A DNA stretch of 64,000 bases from Sulfitobacter guttiformis. GTDB lineage: Bacteria; Pseudomonadota; Alphaproteobacteria; Rhodobacterales; Rhodobacteraceae. Shown in pieces: positions 1-8,874 of this stretch. Position numbers and translations under genes: made by a program. The first letter of the stretch is position 1, and every line of letters begins with the position of its first letter. Location of the stretch: contig NZ_RAQK01000002.1 of NCBI RefSeq assembly GCF_003610455.1, forward strand, positions 1 to 64,000, read 5' to 3'. The notes under the pieces are model-generated. The model saw only the letters and a list, made by a program, of their open reading frames with translations. It made no database searches and was not told where the DNA came from.

Positions 1-68
1 CCAATTTGTCAAATGCTGCGGAGCAGACCAAAGGAAGGTTTCCCAAGATGGTAAGAGTGCTTCGCAAC

Positions 69-1283
69 CTATCGATCCGGTTCGGACCATTCGGACGGTG
101 GGACATCGCGGCGCAGCATCCGCATAGCCAGACCCAATGCTACACCGACACCGATTGCGACGGTCAGATCAGCGAGAACCGTCAGAGTCAGAGTTAACAA
201 TAAAAGGAACACGTCGGATTTGCGCTCTGCTGCATAACTTCTCCACTTGTGCGGCTCGCTCATGTTCCAAGCGGTTAAGATCAACAGCCCCGCCAAGGCT
301 GGCATGGCCATATATCCAACAAGCTTTGATGCCAAGAGCATAACGATCATAATTGTCAGCGCGTGGATCAATCCGGCCACCGGGGTCTTGCCACCAGCTC
401 GGATGTTAGTCGCAGTTCGGGCAATCGCCCCCGTCGCGGGCATCCCGCCGAACAGGGACGATCCGATATTTGCCGCACCTTGCGCCAATAGCTCGGCGTT
501 TGGGCGGTGCCTGCCGCTGATCATACGGTCGGCCACCATGGCAGACAGCAAAGATTCGACACCAGCAAGAAACGCGATTATCAGCGCGGAGGGCAGCAAT
601 TCAACGATCCTGTCGAAACCTATTTCAGGCATCGCGGGCCAAGGCAGGGTGTTGGGAAGATCGCCGAACCGCGATTGGATCGTATCCACCGGCAAATCGA
701 CCAATGAAACGATGGCTGACGTGGCGGCGACCGCAGCAATTAGTCCCGGAAGTTTTGGCGCCGCGCGGCGGAAAAACACGATCAAGATCATGGTCGCAAG
801 TCCGATCAATGCAGAGGCTACCGATAGGGTAGGCCGTGCTGCCCAAAGCACTTCAATCTTTGCAAGAAACTCCGCCGGGACCGCGTCAACCGTCAGTCCA
901 AAAAGGTCCTTGAGCTGACTTGTTGCGATGATGACGGCGATCCCGATTGTGAAGCCATTTATGACCGGTTCCGGTATCAGTCGGATAAGGTTTCCCGCAC
1001 GGAAATAGCCCGCGACAAGCAGAATGAGACCGGCCATGAAAGTGGCCAGGACCAAGCCGTCGTATCCATGTTCCGCAACCACTCCGAACACGACCACAAT
1101 GAAGGCTCCCGTCGGACCGCCAATCTGTACGCGACTCCCCCCCAGAAGCGAGATCAGGAAACCCGCAACAATTGCCGTTATCAGACCCTTTGAAGGGTCA
1201 GCTCCTGATGCGATGGCAATAGCAAGACTAAGCGGCAAGGCCACCATGGCCACGGTCACGCCCGCTATCGCGTCTTGAGCCAA
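69..1283 (-). CDS. SulP-family anion permease without STAS domain
   Basis: About 404 residues made of 10 or more hydrophobic segments, with the SulP core near the N-terminus (AIAGVTVAMVALPLSLAIAI) and the glycine-rich LGGSRVQIGGPTGAF segment. The family moves sulfate, bicarbonate or other anions across the inner membrane. Most SulP proteins are 500-570 residues and end in a cytoplasmic STAS domain; this one stops about 14 residues after the last membrane segment, so STAS is missing. The only start in reach is TTG (1283). The frame continues upstream with family-like residues (LPSYTRALL) to a TAA at 1331-1329 with no ATG, so the 5' end may also be damaged. The family call is firm; function is doubtful. 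Confidence 0.8.
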   Translation of the reverse strand: MAQDAIAGVTVAMVALPLSLAIAIASGADPSKGLITAIVAGFLISLLGGSRVQIGGPTGAFIVVVFGVVAEHGYDGLVLATFMAGLILLVAGYFRAGNLIRLIPEPVINGFTIGIAVIIATSQLKDLFGLTVDAVPAEFLAKIEVLWAARPTLSVASALIGLATMILIVFFRRAAPKLPGLIAAVAATSAIVSLVDLPVDTIQSRFGDLPNTLPWPAMPEIGFDRIVELLPSALIIAFLAGVESLLSAMVADRMISGRHRPNAELLAQGAANIGSSLFGGMPATGAIARTATNIRAGGKTPVAGLIHALTIMIVMLLASKLVGYMAMPALAGLLILTAWNMSEPHKWRSYAAERKSDVFLLLLTLTLTVLADLTVAIGVGVALGLAMRMLRRDVPPSEWSEPDR

Positions 1284-1381
1284 GAGCGCCCGTGTGTAGC
1301 TGGGCAGGGTTGTGAGAATTTTACGGCCTTATGTATCAAACGCACCAAGATTTAACCAACAATATCAGCTAGATTCCTCGC

Positions 1382-1801
1382 ATGGAACACACATTATCTG
1401 GACTAATCAAAAAACGCGGCGAGATAGCAGGCCAGCACAAGGTCGCGCAGAAGGCCGCTGACACGCTCAAGGCCGATCTGGACGCCATAGACCGCGCGCT
1501 GGTGCTATGCGGCTATGAGGACGACCCGAAGGCCATAGCGCCGCGCGGCAAGTACAAGCAGCTATTTGGGCGCAATGAATTGAAGCTGACCATCATCAAG
1601 ATGCTGCGGGAAGCCCCTGCGGATGATGATGCGATTGCAGCCCAGATCATTGCGGATAAGGGCTGGGGCGATGATATGCACGCCGATGTGTTAAAGCGGG
1701 CGCGTGACGCCTTGCAGCGAGCGCAGAAGGATGGGCATGTGGTGCAGGACTTCGGGCCGGATGGGTGTTTGTGGACATTAGAAGAACATCCCAAATTCTA
1801 G
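1382..1801 (+). CDS. hypothetical protein, coiled coil plus winged-helix-like C-terminus
   Basis: 139 residues. The first 45 are charged and heptad-like (a probable coiled coil); residues 65-135 look like a small winged-helix fold (LKLTIIKMLREAPADDDAI, then a helix-rich stretch, then VVQDFGPDGCLWTLEE). Proteins of this shape are common uncharacterised genes in alphaproteobacteria. It stands alone between the divergent SulP gene and a hairpin region. A 16-bp perfect palindrome (CTGTGTGGCCACACAG, 1803-1818) begins right after the stop codon. DNA binding is an inference from the fold only. Confidence 0.7.
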   Translation: MEHTLSGLIKKRGEIAGQHKVAQKAADTLKADLDAIDRALVLCGYEDDPKAIAPRGKYKQLFGRNELKLTIIKMLREAPADDDAIAAQIIADKGWGDDMHADVLKRARDALQRAQKDGHVVQDFGPDGCLWTLEEHPKF

Positions 1802-1953
1802 CCTGTGTGGCCACACAGAAGCGAACATTGTATTGTTCGGCCTTACCTAGCCAAAAAGCAATGCGAGGCTGTACGGGCCTCTTTGGTGCGGACAATGGGG
1901 TATTGACATGGTTTTGGCTTTCCGAATCGCTCATGTAGTGCTACAAAAAGAAT

Positions 1954-1985
1954 GAGCCACAAAACCGGCCAAGGTTTTGTGGCTC
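1954..1985. terminator. 13-bp perfect hairpin, probable terminator
   Basis: GAGCCACAAAACC (1954-1966), a 6-nt loop, then GGTTTTGTGGCTC (1973-1985). Read on the minus strand it is followed by ATTCTTTTTG, a usable U-tract, so it fits a minus-strand terminator. On the plus strand only TTAA follows. Confidence 0.55.
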
Positions 1986-2092
1986 TTAACCCGCCGTCTG
2001 ATGGCGTGATTAGCGTATTAAGCAAGTAAAGTTGTGACACTTTACGTGAATCTAGTCAAGCGATCAGGCGGCACTTTCAGAAGGAAAGTGCA

Positions 2093-2287
2093 ATGCCACT
2101 TGATTTTAGACGACCATGCTACCGACTAACTTTTGACGATGCCGTAGAGGTTTGGAGGCGCTATTTGAAGGGCGAGTTTCAGAACCGAATTGCTGCGTTC
2201 TTTGATGTAAATCAAGGACGAGTAAACGAAGTTCTAAAAGGCAAGAGGCACGTTGGCAGTGAAGCAATCGCCCGCGCTTCATTCTAA
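2093..2287 (+). CDS. small helix-turn-helix protein
   Basis: 64 residues with an AGAAGGAAA ribosome site 5-6 nt before the ATG. Residues 32-50 (NRIAAFFDVNQGRVNEVLK) read as a helix-turn-helix of the kind 'IA..FGVNQGRVSEVLKGKR' seen in small alphaproteobacterial DNA-binding proteins. The stop lies 17 bp before the convergent IS1595 transposase stop, and the C-terminus (after GKRHVGSEAIA) may have been shortened by that insertion. Role unknown. Confidence 0.55.
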   Translation: MPLDFRRPCYRLTFDDAVEVWRRYLKGEFQNRIAAFFDVNQGRVNEVLKGKRHVGSEAIARASF

Positions 2288-2303
2288 GTAAGTTGGCGGG
2301 CGG

Positions 2304-3266
2304 TTACGCCGCCCGCTGCCAGTAGCCTTTCCAGTTACGCGACACAGGCGCGTCCATCGCACTAGACACAACGATGCGCGCCAGTGTGCCGTTGTCGGTG
2401 CGGCGGTTGTCTTCCAGCCATGCAGCGTGGTTCGCGTACTGGTGCAGGTACTTAGTCGATACGCCGTGGTGCTGGCCTTGGATCATGTTGCGCAGACGTG
2501 AGAAGAACGACTCCACCATGTTGGTGTGCTTGCCATGGTCGCTGTAAATCTCGGAGTGGTTCACGCGGTCTACGTTGAAGCCCATGTGCAGGATATCCCA
2601 GTGTGACGCTTCGTCTGCGGACATGGTTGCCATGCGGGATACGTTCTCGTTTGCCAGCGCTACGCCTTCGCCTTCGGTCATTGCAACGAAGGGCAGTGTA
2701 CGGCCTGTACGCTCACGCAGGGCCACCACAACGCGACGTGTGCCTGTCTGGTGTTCCTTGAGGCGACGATCAACGCGCTTAGCCTTTTCGTTGTGCGGGC
2801 GGATGTGGCCACCAAAATATGCACCATCAATCTCAACATGGCCTTCCAGCACTTCGCCCGTCTGGACCTCACGCGAGATAGCCTCACGCAGTTTGTGTGC
2901 CAGCACGAAGGCCGTCTTATACTGACAGTCGATATCGCGGGAAAGCTGCACCATGCTCATACCCTTGGAAGCGTTCACGATCAGGCATATCGCGGCCAAC
3001 AGATCAACGAAGTCCATCTTGCGCGATGCAAATATCGTGCCAGACGTGACGCTAAACTGGTGGTGGCAGTTCTTGCACTTAAACTTGCGGCGCGTAGTGA
3101 TCTTGTACGTTTCACCGTGGCTGCACTGTGGGCAAATGGCTTCGCCGTCTGTCTCGGGCCAGCGCATCTTACAGAACGTATCATGCGCTGCCGCTTCGCC
3201 AGCTTTGTAGATGCTGCGAAGGCTGAGTGTGCGTGATGCCGCTGATAGAAGAAAGTGCTGTGCCAT
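2304..3266 (-). CDS. IS1595-family (ISXO2-like) transposase
   Basis: 320 residues, full length for the family. The N-terminal zinc ribbon is visible (CPQC at about 46-49, CKNC at about 63-66), followed by the ISXO2-like catalytic domain with EIDGAYFGG (first Asp), SDHGKHTNMVES (second acidic region and the Asn/Glu of the DDE/N-type site) and a C-terminal HQYANHAAW segment. No frameshift or stop is visible, so it may be active. The stop codon sits inside an 8-bp hairpin (2296-2316), which may end transcription. I could not fix the element's terminal inverted repeats. Confidence 0.93.
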   Translation of the reverse strand: MAQHFLLSAASRTLSLRSIYKAGEAAAHDTFCKMRWPETDGEAICPQCSHGETYKITTRRKFKCKNCHHQFSVTSGTIFASRKMDFVDLLAAICLIVNASKGMSMVQLSRDIDCQYKTAFVLAHKLREAISREVQTGEVLEGHVEIDGAYFGGHIRPHNEKAKRVDRRLKEHQTGTRRVVVALRERTGRTLPFVAMTEGEGVALANENVSRMATMSADEASHWDILHMGFNVDRVNHSEIYSDHGKHTNMVESFFSRLRNMIQGQHHGVSTKYLHQYANHAAWLEDNRRTDNGTLARIVVSSAMDAPVSRNWKGYWQRAA

Positions 3267-3279
3267 TGTGTATCTCTTT

Positions 3280-3340
3280 CATTACCTATGTAATGAATTT
3301 AATACGTAGACGTAGCGAATGCAATACCTTATGTAATGAT
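3280..3340. promoter_or_regulatory. pair of repeated palindromic boxes between divergent genes
   Basis: Two related boxes, CATTACCTATGTAATGAAT (3280-3298) and AATACCTTATGTAATGAT (3323-3340), lie between the divergent transposase and the DUF6471 gene. The first contains a 6-bp perfect inverted repeat (CATTAC/GTAATG). Spacing is about 43 bp. Their position suggests operators for one or both genes; the DUF6471 protein is the obvious candidate binder (inference). Confidence 0.4.
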
Positions 3341-3369
3341 TATGATACTTTTATTTATGTAGGTGACAC

Positions 3370-3579
3370 ATGGCAGAACAAAACGAATGGGAAACCAAGG
3401 CGGCTAACTTGCTCAAGGCTGAACTGAAGCGCAAAGGTGTGACGTATGCCCAGCTTTCAGAGTTGATTGGAGAAAAAGAGGTAAACATCCGTAACAAGCT
3501 TTCGCGAGGGAAGTTTAGCGCTGCGTTCTTGTTGCAAAGCCTGACCGCTATTAACGTTCAGGATGTCAGGTTATTTTAA
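3370..3579 (+). CDS. DUF6471 domain protein (small HTH-like)
   Basis: 69 residues. The pattern W(x)nLLKAELKRKGVTYAQLSE...INRNKLSRGKFSAAF is typical of DUF6471 (here VNIRNKLSRGKFSAAF), a short helix-turn-helix-like family of unknown function that is widespread in proteobacteria. The gene is divergent from the IS1595 transposase and its 3' end overlaps the convergent membrane-protein gene by 14 bp. The upstream repeat boxes suggest autoregulation. Confidence 0.75.
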   Translation: MAEQNEWETKAANLLKAELKRKGVTYAQLSELIGEKEVNIRNKLSRGKFSAAFLLQSLTAINVQDVRLF

Positions 3580-4237
3580 TGTTTGGGACGTGACCGATTT
3601 CATCAATGATCTCTCGGTCTAAAGCTTCCTGCAAAAAAGCCCTTAATGTATTGAGCTCAGTTTCGCTTGTCCCCTCTTTGCTCTGCCTGACGGCCTCGGG
3701 ATTATTTCTATGAAACGCTCTCAATGTCGCTTCAATGTATATCTTAAACTTCCTTGCCGCCTTTCTCTCGGGCGACATGCCCGAGACAGTGTGCTTATGA
3801 TTCAACGCTGCAAACAGCGCCCCTGTGTCTACGATTGATCGCGTTTCGTAAGTATAAGGCTCTCGCAATTCCCCCCATTCAGACTCCTGAATCTCCCGTA
3901 TAGCTTCCTCATGTGACACCCACACATCTTCTGACATTTTAGATCTTCCCCAAATTTTCACTTTGTACCGCAGCCGCAAAAATCGCTGCATAGGCCAAGC
4001 AATCGCGATTAGACCTATAGCCCCCAATGCGATCCTTACTATTGGCTCATTTATAAGTTGTGCAGCGTCAGCCGCAAACTCAGCCCACTTCTGGATGGTT
4101 GGATTTTCTACCACGGCAGCAATCCAAACATACCACTGGTCGATATCGCCGGGGACACCTGAAAATCCAACGATAAGAAGCAAAAAACCAAGCACCCCGT
4201 AGAATCGTAAAACCCATTTTTTGCAAAATCCAACCAT
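3566..4237 (-). CDS. hypothetical membrane protein, two TM segments and cytoplasmic domain
   Basis: 223 residues. Hydrophobic segments at about 8-26 and 66-84 are followed by a basic stretch (RLRYKVKIWGRSKM) and a soluble, charged 130-residue C-terminal domain. By the positive-inside rule both ends would be cytoplasmic. I recognise no family. It is convergent and slightly overlapping with the DUF6471 gene. Base composition is AT-richer than the che or znu genes, which fits recent acquisition. Confidence 0.55.
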   Translation of the reverse strand: MVGFCKKWVLRFYGVLGFLLLIVGFSGVPGDIDQWYVWIAAVVENPTIQKWAEFAADAAQLINEPIVRIALGAIGLIAIAWPMQRFLRLRYKVKIWGRSKMSEDVWVSHEEAIREIQESEWGELREPYTYETRSIVDTGALFAALNHKHTVSGMSPERKAARKFKIYIEATLRAFHRNNPEAVRQSKEGTSETELNTLRAFLQEALDREIIDEIGHVPNIKIT

Positions 4238-4757
4238 TGCGCCAATAATGAGTGACCAATTTTAATTTGTGGAGTCTTAATCATCGCTCACACCCGCTTG
4301 GTGCGTTTGATACATAAGGCCGGAATTTTAGGTTTCATGCCCCAACGGTAGGGCGATGTTGGTTCGTTGTCATCGCTAAAGCGGACAATCGAATTGGTGA
4401 CGCGATTGACAGGAAAGTCCGCCACACTGCAGCATCCGATGTGATCGCTGGATGTCTCCTTCTTGCGGAAACCGGACCTTAGCTGCGTCTGCGAAGGTTC
4501 TGTGCCAGAATTGCAAAAGCGGCCATTCAAGTCGTAGCAGACCGAAACCCCATGCTGCGCTGCACGCCATGGTCGGCTGTGCGCAGATAGTAAGCCTTGC
4601 AAACTTTTGACCCGTTTCCCGACAGCGGACCTTCGTGCAGACTGCGGCGAACGACGGGAGAGAGCCCACCATTACCGCTTTGCTGTATTGCAGCTAACGG
4701 CCGCTTATTCTTGGTGGGCTAAACCTTGCTGAACCTGACCGAGGTTGTGGCAGGTGG
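4238..4757. other. gene-poor stretch with degenerate intergenic sequence
   Basis: No convincing gene. The part at 4570-4680 (gacagcggaccttcgtgcag and following bases) resembles the degenerate 'gcagc-gaaagtccgc' intergenic sequence found at several other sites in this window. Short open frames on the minus strand have no recognisable protein character. Confidence 0.4.
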
Positions 4758-4979
4758 TCATTTGCCTACAAAATAGACAAGGCCTCTCCCCCAAGAGATC
4801 CTCGACCAAAACAACTCGTGCACGAAATATGAAGCGAAGCCTACGACTGCTCCAAAAAAGGCGATGCCCCCGCTTGCTGTAACTGATCCCGTAAAAAGAA
4901 ACCCAATCAGCATCATTGAGAAGAATCCAGCGACTTGCCAAGTTACAGCCTTGGCAAAGAGTCTGATTTTGCTGTCCAT
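4758..4979 (-). CDS. DUF2061 small membrane protein
   Basis: 73 residues with the DUF2061 layout: a basic N-terminus (SKIRLFAKAVTWQVAGFF), two hydrophobic segments (about 15-33 and 38-55) and the family end YFVHELFWSRISWG. Function is unknown; in other bacteria these proteins often sit near sulfur or redox genes. The start ATG at 4979 follows GGAG a few bases upstream. It is divergent from the XRE regulator at 5102, sharing a 122-bp promoter region. Confidence 0.8.
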   Translation of the reverse strand: MDSKIRLFAKAVTWQVAGFFSMMLIGFLFTGSVTASGGIAFFGAVVGFASYFVHELFWSRISWGRGLVYFVGK

Positions 4980-5101
4980 TTGGGGCTCCTCTAAGTGTAT
5001 TGAACTTCCACTGAGCTATCGCGGATTTAGTTGTATGGACATTATGTGAATTTGCTGCGTTTGCTCCATATTGTAGTATTGGGGCTGCAAAAAGGATTTG
5101 A

Positions 5102-5944
5102 ATGGACAAGCGACATCGCGCAAACATTTTCCGAAATCGCTTGGAGGAAGCGATGTTGTGCAAGGGTCTGACCAAAAGTGCCTTGTCCAGAGAAACGAAA
5201 GTGGATCGTTCAACCATCGGTCAGCTCCTCAAAAACGATCATCCGCGCCTGCCAAACGCACAATTGGCAGCGGATGCTGCAGATGCGTTGGGCGTGAGCA
5301 CAGACTGGCTACTTGGTCTGACAAATAGGCCGGAAACCCCCGGCGACATAGTTGCCGCCGCGTTGTCTCTTAGCCCTGCCGAGCGTACGTCAGCAGATGA
5401 ACAACTTCTTGAATGGCATCGTGAGGCAGCGGGTTACAAAGTTCGCCATGTCCCCGCAACTTTACCAGATATTCTAAAGACAAAAAGCATGTTGGAGTGG
5501 GAATATGCATCCGTGCAGGAACGACGTTTGCCCGAGGCATATGATGCGATGCAGGATCAACTCGAATGGCTGTCTTCAGGCGTTTCTGATTATGAAATAG
5601 CCCTTCCTATTCACGAAATCGAGGCTTGCGCAGCTGGAACGGCATACTACAGCGGTGTTGATGAGAGCATCAGACATGAACAATTGGACTTTATAGCCGA
5701 TCAGTGCGATCAGATGTTTCCGAGGTTGCGGATTTTCTTATTCGACGCGCATAGGGTGTTCAGCTCACCTGTCACAGTTTTTGGTCCAAACTTGGCTGTC
5801 GTATATATTGGACAATGCTACCTCGCATTTCGTGAAGTTGAGCGCGTTAAGTCTCTCTCAAGTCATTTTGACTGGCTTGTCCGCGAAGCAACCGTGGACG
5901 CCCGAAATGTCCCAACCTTCATTCGGTCGCTTACAAAGCGGTGA
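5102..5944 (+). CDS. XRE-family transcriptional regulator
   Basis: 280 residues. An N-terminal helix-turn-helix (about 10-66: FRNRLEEAMLCKGLTKSALS, then STIGQLLKN, ending in LGVSTDWLLGL, a hallmark of XRE/Cro-CI regulators) is followed by about 200 residues without a recognised ligand domain. The gene is divergent from the DUF2061 gene, so it may control that gene and itself (inference). The end is intact, with TGA at 5942-5944. Confidence 0.8.
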   Translation: MDKRHRANIFRNRLEEAMLCKGLTKSALSRETKVDRSTIGQLLKNDHPRLPNAQLAADAADALGVSTDWLLGLTNRPETPGDIVAAALSLSPAERTSADEQLLEWHREAAGYKVRHVPATLPDILKTKSMLEWEYASVQERRLPEAYDAMQDQLEWLSSGVSDYEIALPIHEIEACAAGTAYYSGVDESIRHEQLDFIADQCDQMFPRLRIFLFDAHRVFSSPVTVFGPNLAVVYIGQCYLAFREVERVKSLSSHFDWLVREATVDARNVPTFIRSLTKR

Positions 5945-6224
5945 CGCCGCCTTACAATTTTTCCTGAAGCCGCCCTTCGCGCAGCCGCAGCCAAAGCTCA
6001 CTGAGTCCGCAGACTGTGAATTCGTTATGCATCATATTCCGCAGTGGCAGCGAAAGTCCGCAATGTCGGGCCGCAGTTCGGCATGACCCAGAGAGGGCAA
6101 CAGCAGCGATGGGTCAGAAGTTGAAGTACTTCGGCGGAAATGCTGCATGTCGTCGTTTTTGTTTCATGATCAGTTATGGCTGATGTAGTGTGTTCGCGAC
6201 CACCAGATTGGATGAGTAGAAGCC
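5945..6224. repeat. degenerate intergenic repeat unit
   Basis: No gene. Contains gcagccgcagccaaagctca (from about 5981) and gcagtggcagcgaaagtccg (from about 6041), closely similar to bases 45459-45600 (gcagccgcagcgaaagctta, then cagtggagaaggtccgcaat). Related but weaker copies appear at about 4600, 7300, 9050, 35050 and 38530. Such dispersed non-coding sequence is familiar from roseobacter genomes. Confidence 0.4.
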
Positions 6225-6647
6225 ATGCCTGTTGAGTTAATTATTTTACCGGAACGCGGCCTCGTTGTCGTCCGATACTCTGGCAAAGTTACTATCGAAG
6301 ATACCTTATTCGCCACAAAATCCTATCTTTCGCATCCAGAATATTCTGCAGGGCAAAAGCAACTGGTTGATATGAGTGGGATCACTGGTTTCGAAAAAGA
6401 CCATGTTCAGTTTATGAAGATGCAGGCCGAAAAAGCGGAACGACTTGCAAATTCTGGTTTGCAATCGCTTGTTGTTTACATTGCCCCGACAGCCATCAGT
6501 CAAGACTTGAGTGCTATGTTTGTTCGGTCCTGGATCGATGTTGACGCTGTTGTACCGCTGGTCCAACATTTTGAGGCCGAAGCACTTGGCTTGCTGGGCC
6601 AATCAGAAAAAACCATTGATATCCTGCTGGCAACATTTGCGAGATGA
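6225..6647 (+). CDS. hypothetical STAS/SpoIIAA-like protein
   Basis: 140 residues, soluble, alternating beta and helix (MPVELIILPERGLVVVRYSG, then LVDMSGITGF and SLVVYIAPTA). The opening beta strands followed by a 'VDMS' turn resemble SpoIIAA-like/STAS folds that hold regulatory or lipid-binding proteins. It stands alone downstream of a repeat-rich spacer. Family assignment is by fold pattern only. Confidence 0.55.
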   Translation: MPVELIILPERGLVVVRYSGKVTIEDTLFATKSYLSHPEYSAGQKQLVDMSGITGFEKDHVQFMKMQAEKAERLANSGLQSLVVYIAPTAISQDLSAMFVRSWIDVDAVVPLVQHFEAEALGLLGQSEKTIDILLATFAR

Positions 6648-6737
6648 TCCCGGTTTGGCCAAGACTCAATTCGAGTCCTTTTTCAGTCTAAGACGAATGA
6701 CGGCGCACCAGATTTCGAGAATGCTGCGGCCGAACTA

Positions 6738-7250
6738 TGAAGTGGTCCGGCAAAACTGGACAGCGTGCTAAGATGTGTCCAACCTTAAAGACAGGATACA
6801 GAAATGACGAAGAGGCGCAGTTTTTCAGACAAGTTCAAAGCTACTGTTGCGCTCTAAGCGCTGTGTGGAGACAAGACGGCGCAAGAGTTTGCAGCCAGGC
6901 ACAAGGTTTATCCAACGCAGGTGACGACGTGGCAGCGGCAGGCGATGATGGGCTGACCTGGGTATTTTCCGATAAGGTCCGGCGGGCTGAGGACAACGAG
7001 GCTGAAGTCAACGATCTGCATGCCAAGATCGGGAAGCTGGCGGTCGAGAACGATTTTTTGTCACAAGGGCAGAAGCGATGAGCCCGACGGAACGCAAACA
7101 AATGATCAACCGAGACCGTACGGATTTAAGTCTGACCAAAAAGAGCAAGTTACTGAAGATCAGCCGATCGTCGCTGTACTACACGCCAGTTGGCGTGAAT
7201 GCGGAGACGCAGAAACTGATGCATGAAATCGACCGTATGTTCAAACCCAA
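6738..7250 (+). pseudogene. broken IS3-family element (orfA and start of orfB)
   Basis: The left end TGAAGTGGTCCGGCAAAACT (6738) is followed by orfA from ATG 6804 (MTKRRSFSDKFKATVAL), interrupted by TAA at 6855 where the family has Glu, and by a frameshift near 6950; the rest of orfA (VFSDKVRRAEDN...LHAKIGKLAVEN) is in another frame. orfB begins at 7078 (MSPTERKQMINRD) and keeps its HTH part (LLKISRSSLYYTPVGV) but departs from the family after HEIDRMF at about 7240. The catalytic domain is absent. Confidence 0.8.
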
Positions 7251-7539
7251 CATGACCGATGTCGTAAGCACTCAGACAGACGAGAGCAGCCATTCGCTGC
7301 GGTTAGTGCCAAGGTTTCCTATGCGGACGAAGCGGGCTTTCGCTGCGGCTGGACCAATGGCCGCTCATAGTAAATTCGGACATGGGTGCTCCTTCCTTTT
7401 GTTATGGCTTTAACACCCACCGCCATGGCACATTGCGATGCCCTCGGGAGGGGTATCCGCGCCATCAATAAAGCCTGTTATTGCATAACAAGCACGCCTC
7501 ATCGCATTATGGGCATGTTAAACAACAAAGGAAATTATA

Positions 7540-7881
7540 ATGAAAACCTATCAGAAATTTATTTTTATCACCTCAACGCTGGGCATTTTGTTAGCTCCAG
7601 TAGTGGCCAGCGCAATGGCCTGTCGGAGTTGCAGCAGAGGTGAATGTCAGCAGTTGGCGGATAAGTATAACCTCGGCTATATGACGTTTAATGGCCCTGG
7701 AACTTGTACCTATGCACATGGCGGCTCCGGCTCTGACACCGGAGAAGTCGCTATCGATTTTGAGGATGCGCTCAAAAAAAGCGAAGCCATAAATAGGAAA
7801 GCTGGAAAAGCCGTTTCCAGCCAAAAGCTCATGAAGAAAGAGCCAAGCAGCGTATCAAAAGCGCTGCCTGTGACGAAATAG
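7540..7881 (+). CDS. small secreted Cys-containing protein, hypothetical
   Basis: 113 residues. A clear Sec signal peptide (MKTYQKFIFITSTLGILLAP...VVASAMA) is followed by a short Cys-rich start of the mature chain (ACRSCSRGEC), a further Cys in NGPGTCTYAHG, and a Lys/Ser-rich tail. AAGGAAA sits 6 nt before the ATG. A strong terminator follows 57 bp after the stop, so it is probably a single-gene transcript. No family recognised; periplasmic location is inferred. Confidence 0.65.
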   Translation: MKTYQKFIFITSTLGILLAPVVASAMACRSCSRGECQQLADKYNLGYMTFNGPGTCTYAHGGSGSDTGEVAIDFEDALKKSEAINRKAGKAVSSQKLMKKEPSSVSKALPVTK

Positions 7882-7937
7882 ATATTGCGATAGATACTCG
7901 TTTATGGCCGTTGAAGACCATGCCTTTGATTGCCCCA

Positions 7938-7980
7938 CACCCCAGAATAGAGGTCTAAAATACTATTCTGGGGTGGTTTT
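7938..7980 (+). terminator. rho-independent terminator
   Basis: Perfect 13-bp stem, CACCCCAGAATAG (7938-7950) and CTATTCTGGGGTG (7963-7975), with a 12-nt loop, followed by GTTTTG. It ends the small secreted-protein gene. Confidence 0.8.
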
Positions 7981-8202
7981 GCATATGATCTGAGAGATGC
8001 TCCCTAAATATTGGTTTTTGGAGCATACTCACCTCGCCTCATTTCCCGTTGCCTTAAATCTCGATCGAAACAGATAGGTTGTTGAGGGTGTTTGATACGC
8101 GCACGATAGCAGTCATCCGTGCGCTATGCAGCATCGGTCAAAATGGTCTCTAAGCCGCCTATCGCTGCAGATACCAACAGGTTTGGGTGCAAGGAGGTAG
8201 GC

Positions 8203-8874
8203 TTAAGGTCTGTTAAGCGGACACATGCGCACTGATTTACGATCATTTTCGCGCATCCTATCCAGGATGGGTTGTTCGTGCGGCACATTGCGTTCGGAAA
8301 GCCCCTTAATGACACCCAACCTATCTGTTTCATGAGAATTTTGGTTCATCTTCGCAATCCCTTCGAGCGTCTCGACTTGCATTGTAAGCCCAACGATGTG
8401 GGGCACCAATTTCTCTGTGAACCCAGCTGGGGAATCTTCTACCGCCCATGGGTTCGGTTCGTCCGCCTCAAGGAAATCTGTCAGTCGCACAAGATGAGAA
8501 ACCAGTTCATCTTGTGCAGAGAAGGTGCTCATCACGCCAGCAGCATGAACAGCTTGATAGTTCCAAGTGGGAGCTACCTTGCCGTGCACCTTCTTGGATG
8601 GGTAAAAGCCCGCTGCCACATAGGCATCTGCACCATTGAAAATAGCGAGACCCTTCGCATCGTGTGCGGCAGCGCCAAGAGGGTTTGATCGAGCAACATG
8701 CCCTTCCAGCACCCAACCATTGTCACTCTCTAACAAAATCAATGGAATATGGGCAGCTAACAAACCTGTTGGTCCATTTATGATCAAGTTAGCAAAGCGG
8801 CGCTTATTGATGAAAGCATGCTTTTCCTCTGCTTCTTTCATCTCAAACAGCGAATAATTATGCATGACAGCCAT
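8203..8874 (-). CDS. paiB: FMN-binding negative transcriptional regulator, PaiB-like
   Basis: 223 residues, the usual length. The PaiB order is visible: LIINGPTGLLAAHIPLIL (flavin-fold strand), GHVARSNPLGAAA, IFNGADAYVAAGFYPSKK, HGKVAPTWNYQAVHAAG and PWAVEDSPAGFTEKL. These split-barrel proteins bind FMN; PaiB in Bacillus represses sporulation and protease genes, but in proteobacteria the role is unknown. The C-terminus (after LGVIKGLSERN) is extended and Arg-rich compared with typical members. No operon partner; gene-poor DNA lies on both sides. Confidence 0.88.
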   Translation of the reverse strand: MAVMHNYSLFEMKEAEEKHAFINKRRFANLIINGPTGLLAAHIPLILLESDNGWVLEGHVARSNPLGAAAHDAKGLAIFNGADAYVAAGFYPSKKVHGKVAPTWNYQAVHAAGVMSTFSAQDELVSHLVRLTDFLEADEPNPWAVEDSPAGFTEKLVPHIVGLTMQVETLEGIAKMNQNSHETDRLGVIKGLSERNVPHEQPILDRMRENDRKSVRMCPLNRP

